The position numbers and the translations under genes are program-made. From assembly GCA_024640385.1 (NCBI GenBank), contig JAHEFC010000208.1, positions 1 through 6,953 on the forward strand: DNA of 6,953 nt, read 5' to 3'. This DNA comes from Sphingobacteriales bacterium (GTDB lineage: Bacteria > Bacteroidota > Bacteroidia > Chitinophagales > Chitinophagaceae). Under the pieces are notes generated by a model, which saw nothing but the letters and a program-made list of their open reading frames with translations, was not told the DNA's origin and searched no databases. Below are positions 6,581 to 6,953 of this stretch, in pieces (within the stretch, counting starts at the first letter, position 1; each line of letters starts with the position of its first letter).

Positions 6581-6595
6581 TCAATTAATGGATCA
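6573..6595. terminator. Possible hairpin between convergent stop codons
   Basis: GATCC (6573-6577) can pair with GGATC (6590-6594). Alternatively TGATC (6578-6582) pairs with GATCA (6591-6595). The hairpin spans the stop codons of both converging genes, which are only four bases apart. Stems are five base pairs and no T-tract follows, so this is a weak call. Confidence 0.22.
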
Positions 6596-6953
6596 TTCGC
6601 GTAGCCAGGCGCACCAGGAACCGGAGGATTATGAATAGCAATCCAATCACAAAGAGTATCAGCAATAAGAGCCCGATCAACAATAAGGTTGGATAACTCA
6701 GCACAGAAGACATGAATGTGAAGAGGCGTTGCAGCTTTCGTACTTGCCTTACCTGATCCTGATCGATCTTCAAAGATGGATCGTAAGTATAGTTCACTAA
6801 TTTCGACAGGTACCCTTTATGTACACAGCCCTCCAAACTGAAAATGTGCAGTTCGTCTGCAAATTTTGAGGCCATGTTAATGTCGTGCACCAGTTGATCA
6901 TAACTCAATGTAGGCAGTGTTGTATCAATTCCGCCGCCAGTGCTGCCGATCCC
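6585..6953 (-). CDS. C-terminal part of an unknown membrane-anchored protein
   Basis: The frame is open from the window end to the TAA at 6585, giving 122 residues of a longer protein whose N-terminus lies beyond the window. A TTG at 6908 could be taken as a start, but the reading frame upstream (GIGSTGGGIDTTLPT) looks like ordinary protein and is unbroken, so a partial gene is more likely. The visible part has a soluble stretch containing ADELHIFSLEGCVHKGYL, reminiscent of the last strand and helix of a TIM-barrel-type domain. A charged linker (KIDQDQVRQVRKLQR) follows, then a very hydrophobic tail of about 25-30 residues ending in basic RLATRMIH. This suggests one long or two short membrane helices at the extreme C-terminus with positive residues inside. 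I do not recognise the family. It converges on the DUF2238 gene with a four-base gap. Confidence 0.7.
   Translation of the reverse strand, partial: GIGSTGGGIDTTLPTLSYDQLVHDINMASKFADELHIFSLEGCVHKGYLSKLVNYTYDPSLKIDQDQVRQVRKLQRLFTFMSSVLSYPTLLLIGLLLLILFVIGLLFIILRFLVRLATRMIH

Overview
The window looks like chromosomal DNA of a Bacteroidota bacterium, possibly a soil or plant-associated Chitinophagaceae-like species. Three things suggest this. There are two lipoproteins with an LFSC lipobox. Promoter-like sites fit the phylum's TTTG-N19-TAnnTTTG pattern. Most genes lack a Shine-Dalgarno sequence. Carbohydrate-active and other exported proteins dominate. I see no rRNA, tRNA, CRISPR array, insertion sequence or phage gene.

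Left part (1-2586): an S1-type arylsulfatase lipoprotein (minus strand, cut by the window start) lies downstream of a secreted five-bladed-propeller glycosidase of the GH43-like superfamily (minus). Diverging from the glycosidase is a small four-helix DoxX-family membrane protein (plus). Middle part (2652-3785): a minus-strand lipoprotein with six Asp-box (BNR) motifs, markedly more AT-rich than its neighbours, is separated by 90 bases from the next gene. That gap carries two opposed, overlapping promoter candidates with a small palindrome in the shared stretch.

Right part (3786-6580): three tightly packed plus-strand genes form a likely operon. They encode a Tat-exported PIG-L/LmbE-type deacetylase, a secreted GH18 chitinase-like hydrolase with an intact DxxDxDxE motif, and a DUF2238 (YjdF-type) multi-pass membrane protein. 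A convergent minus-strand gene (6585 to beyond the window end) contributes only its C-terminal part, which ends in a hydrophobic membrane tail.

The most coherent reading is extracytoplasmic glycan processing. GH18 would cut an N-acetylglucosamine-containing polymer, and the neighbouring deacetylase could act on the polymer or its products. The sulfatase and GH43-like enzyme would belong to a separate or complementary glycan-degrading set. No SusC/SusD pair is visible, so this is not a complete polysaccharide utilization locus within the window. Nothing here proves a new system. The strongest leads are the deacetylase-GH18-DUF2238 operon and its shared divergent control region.
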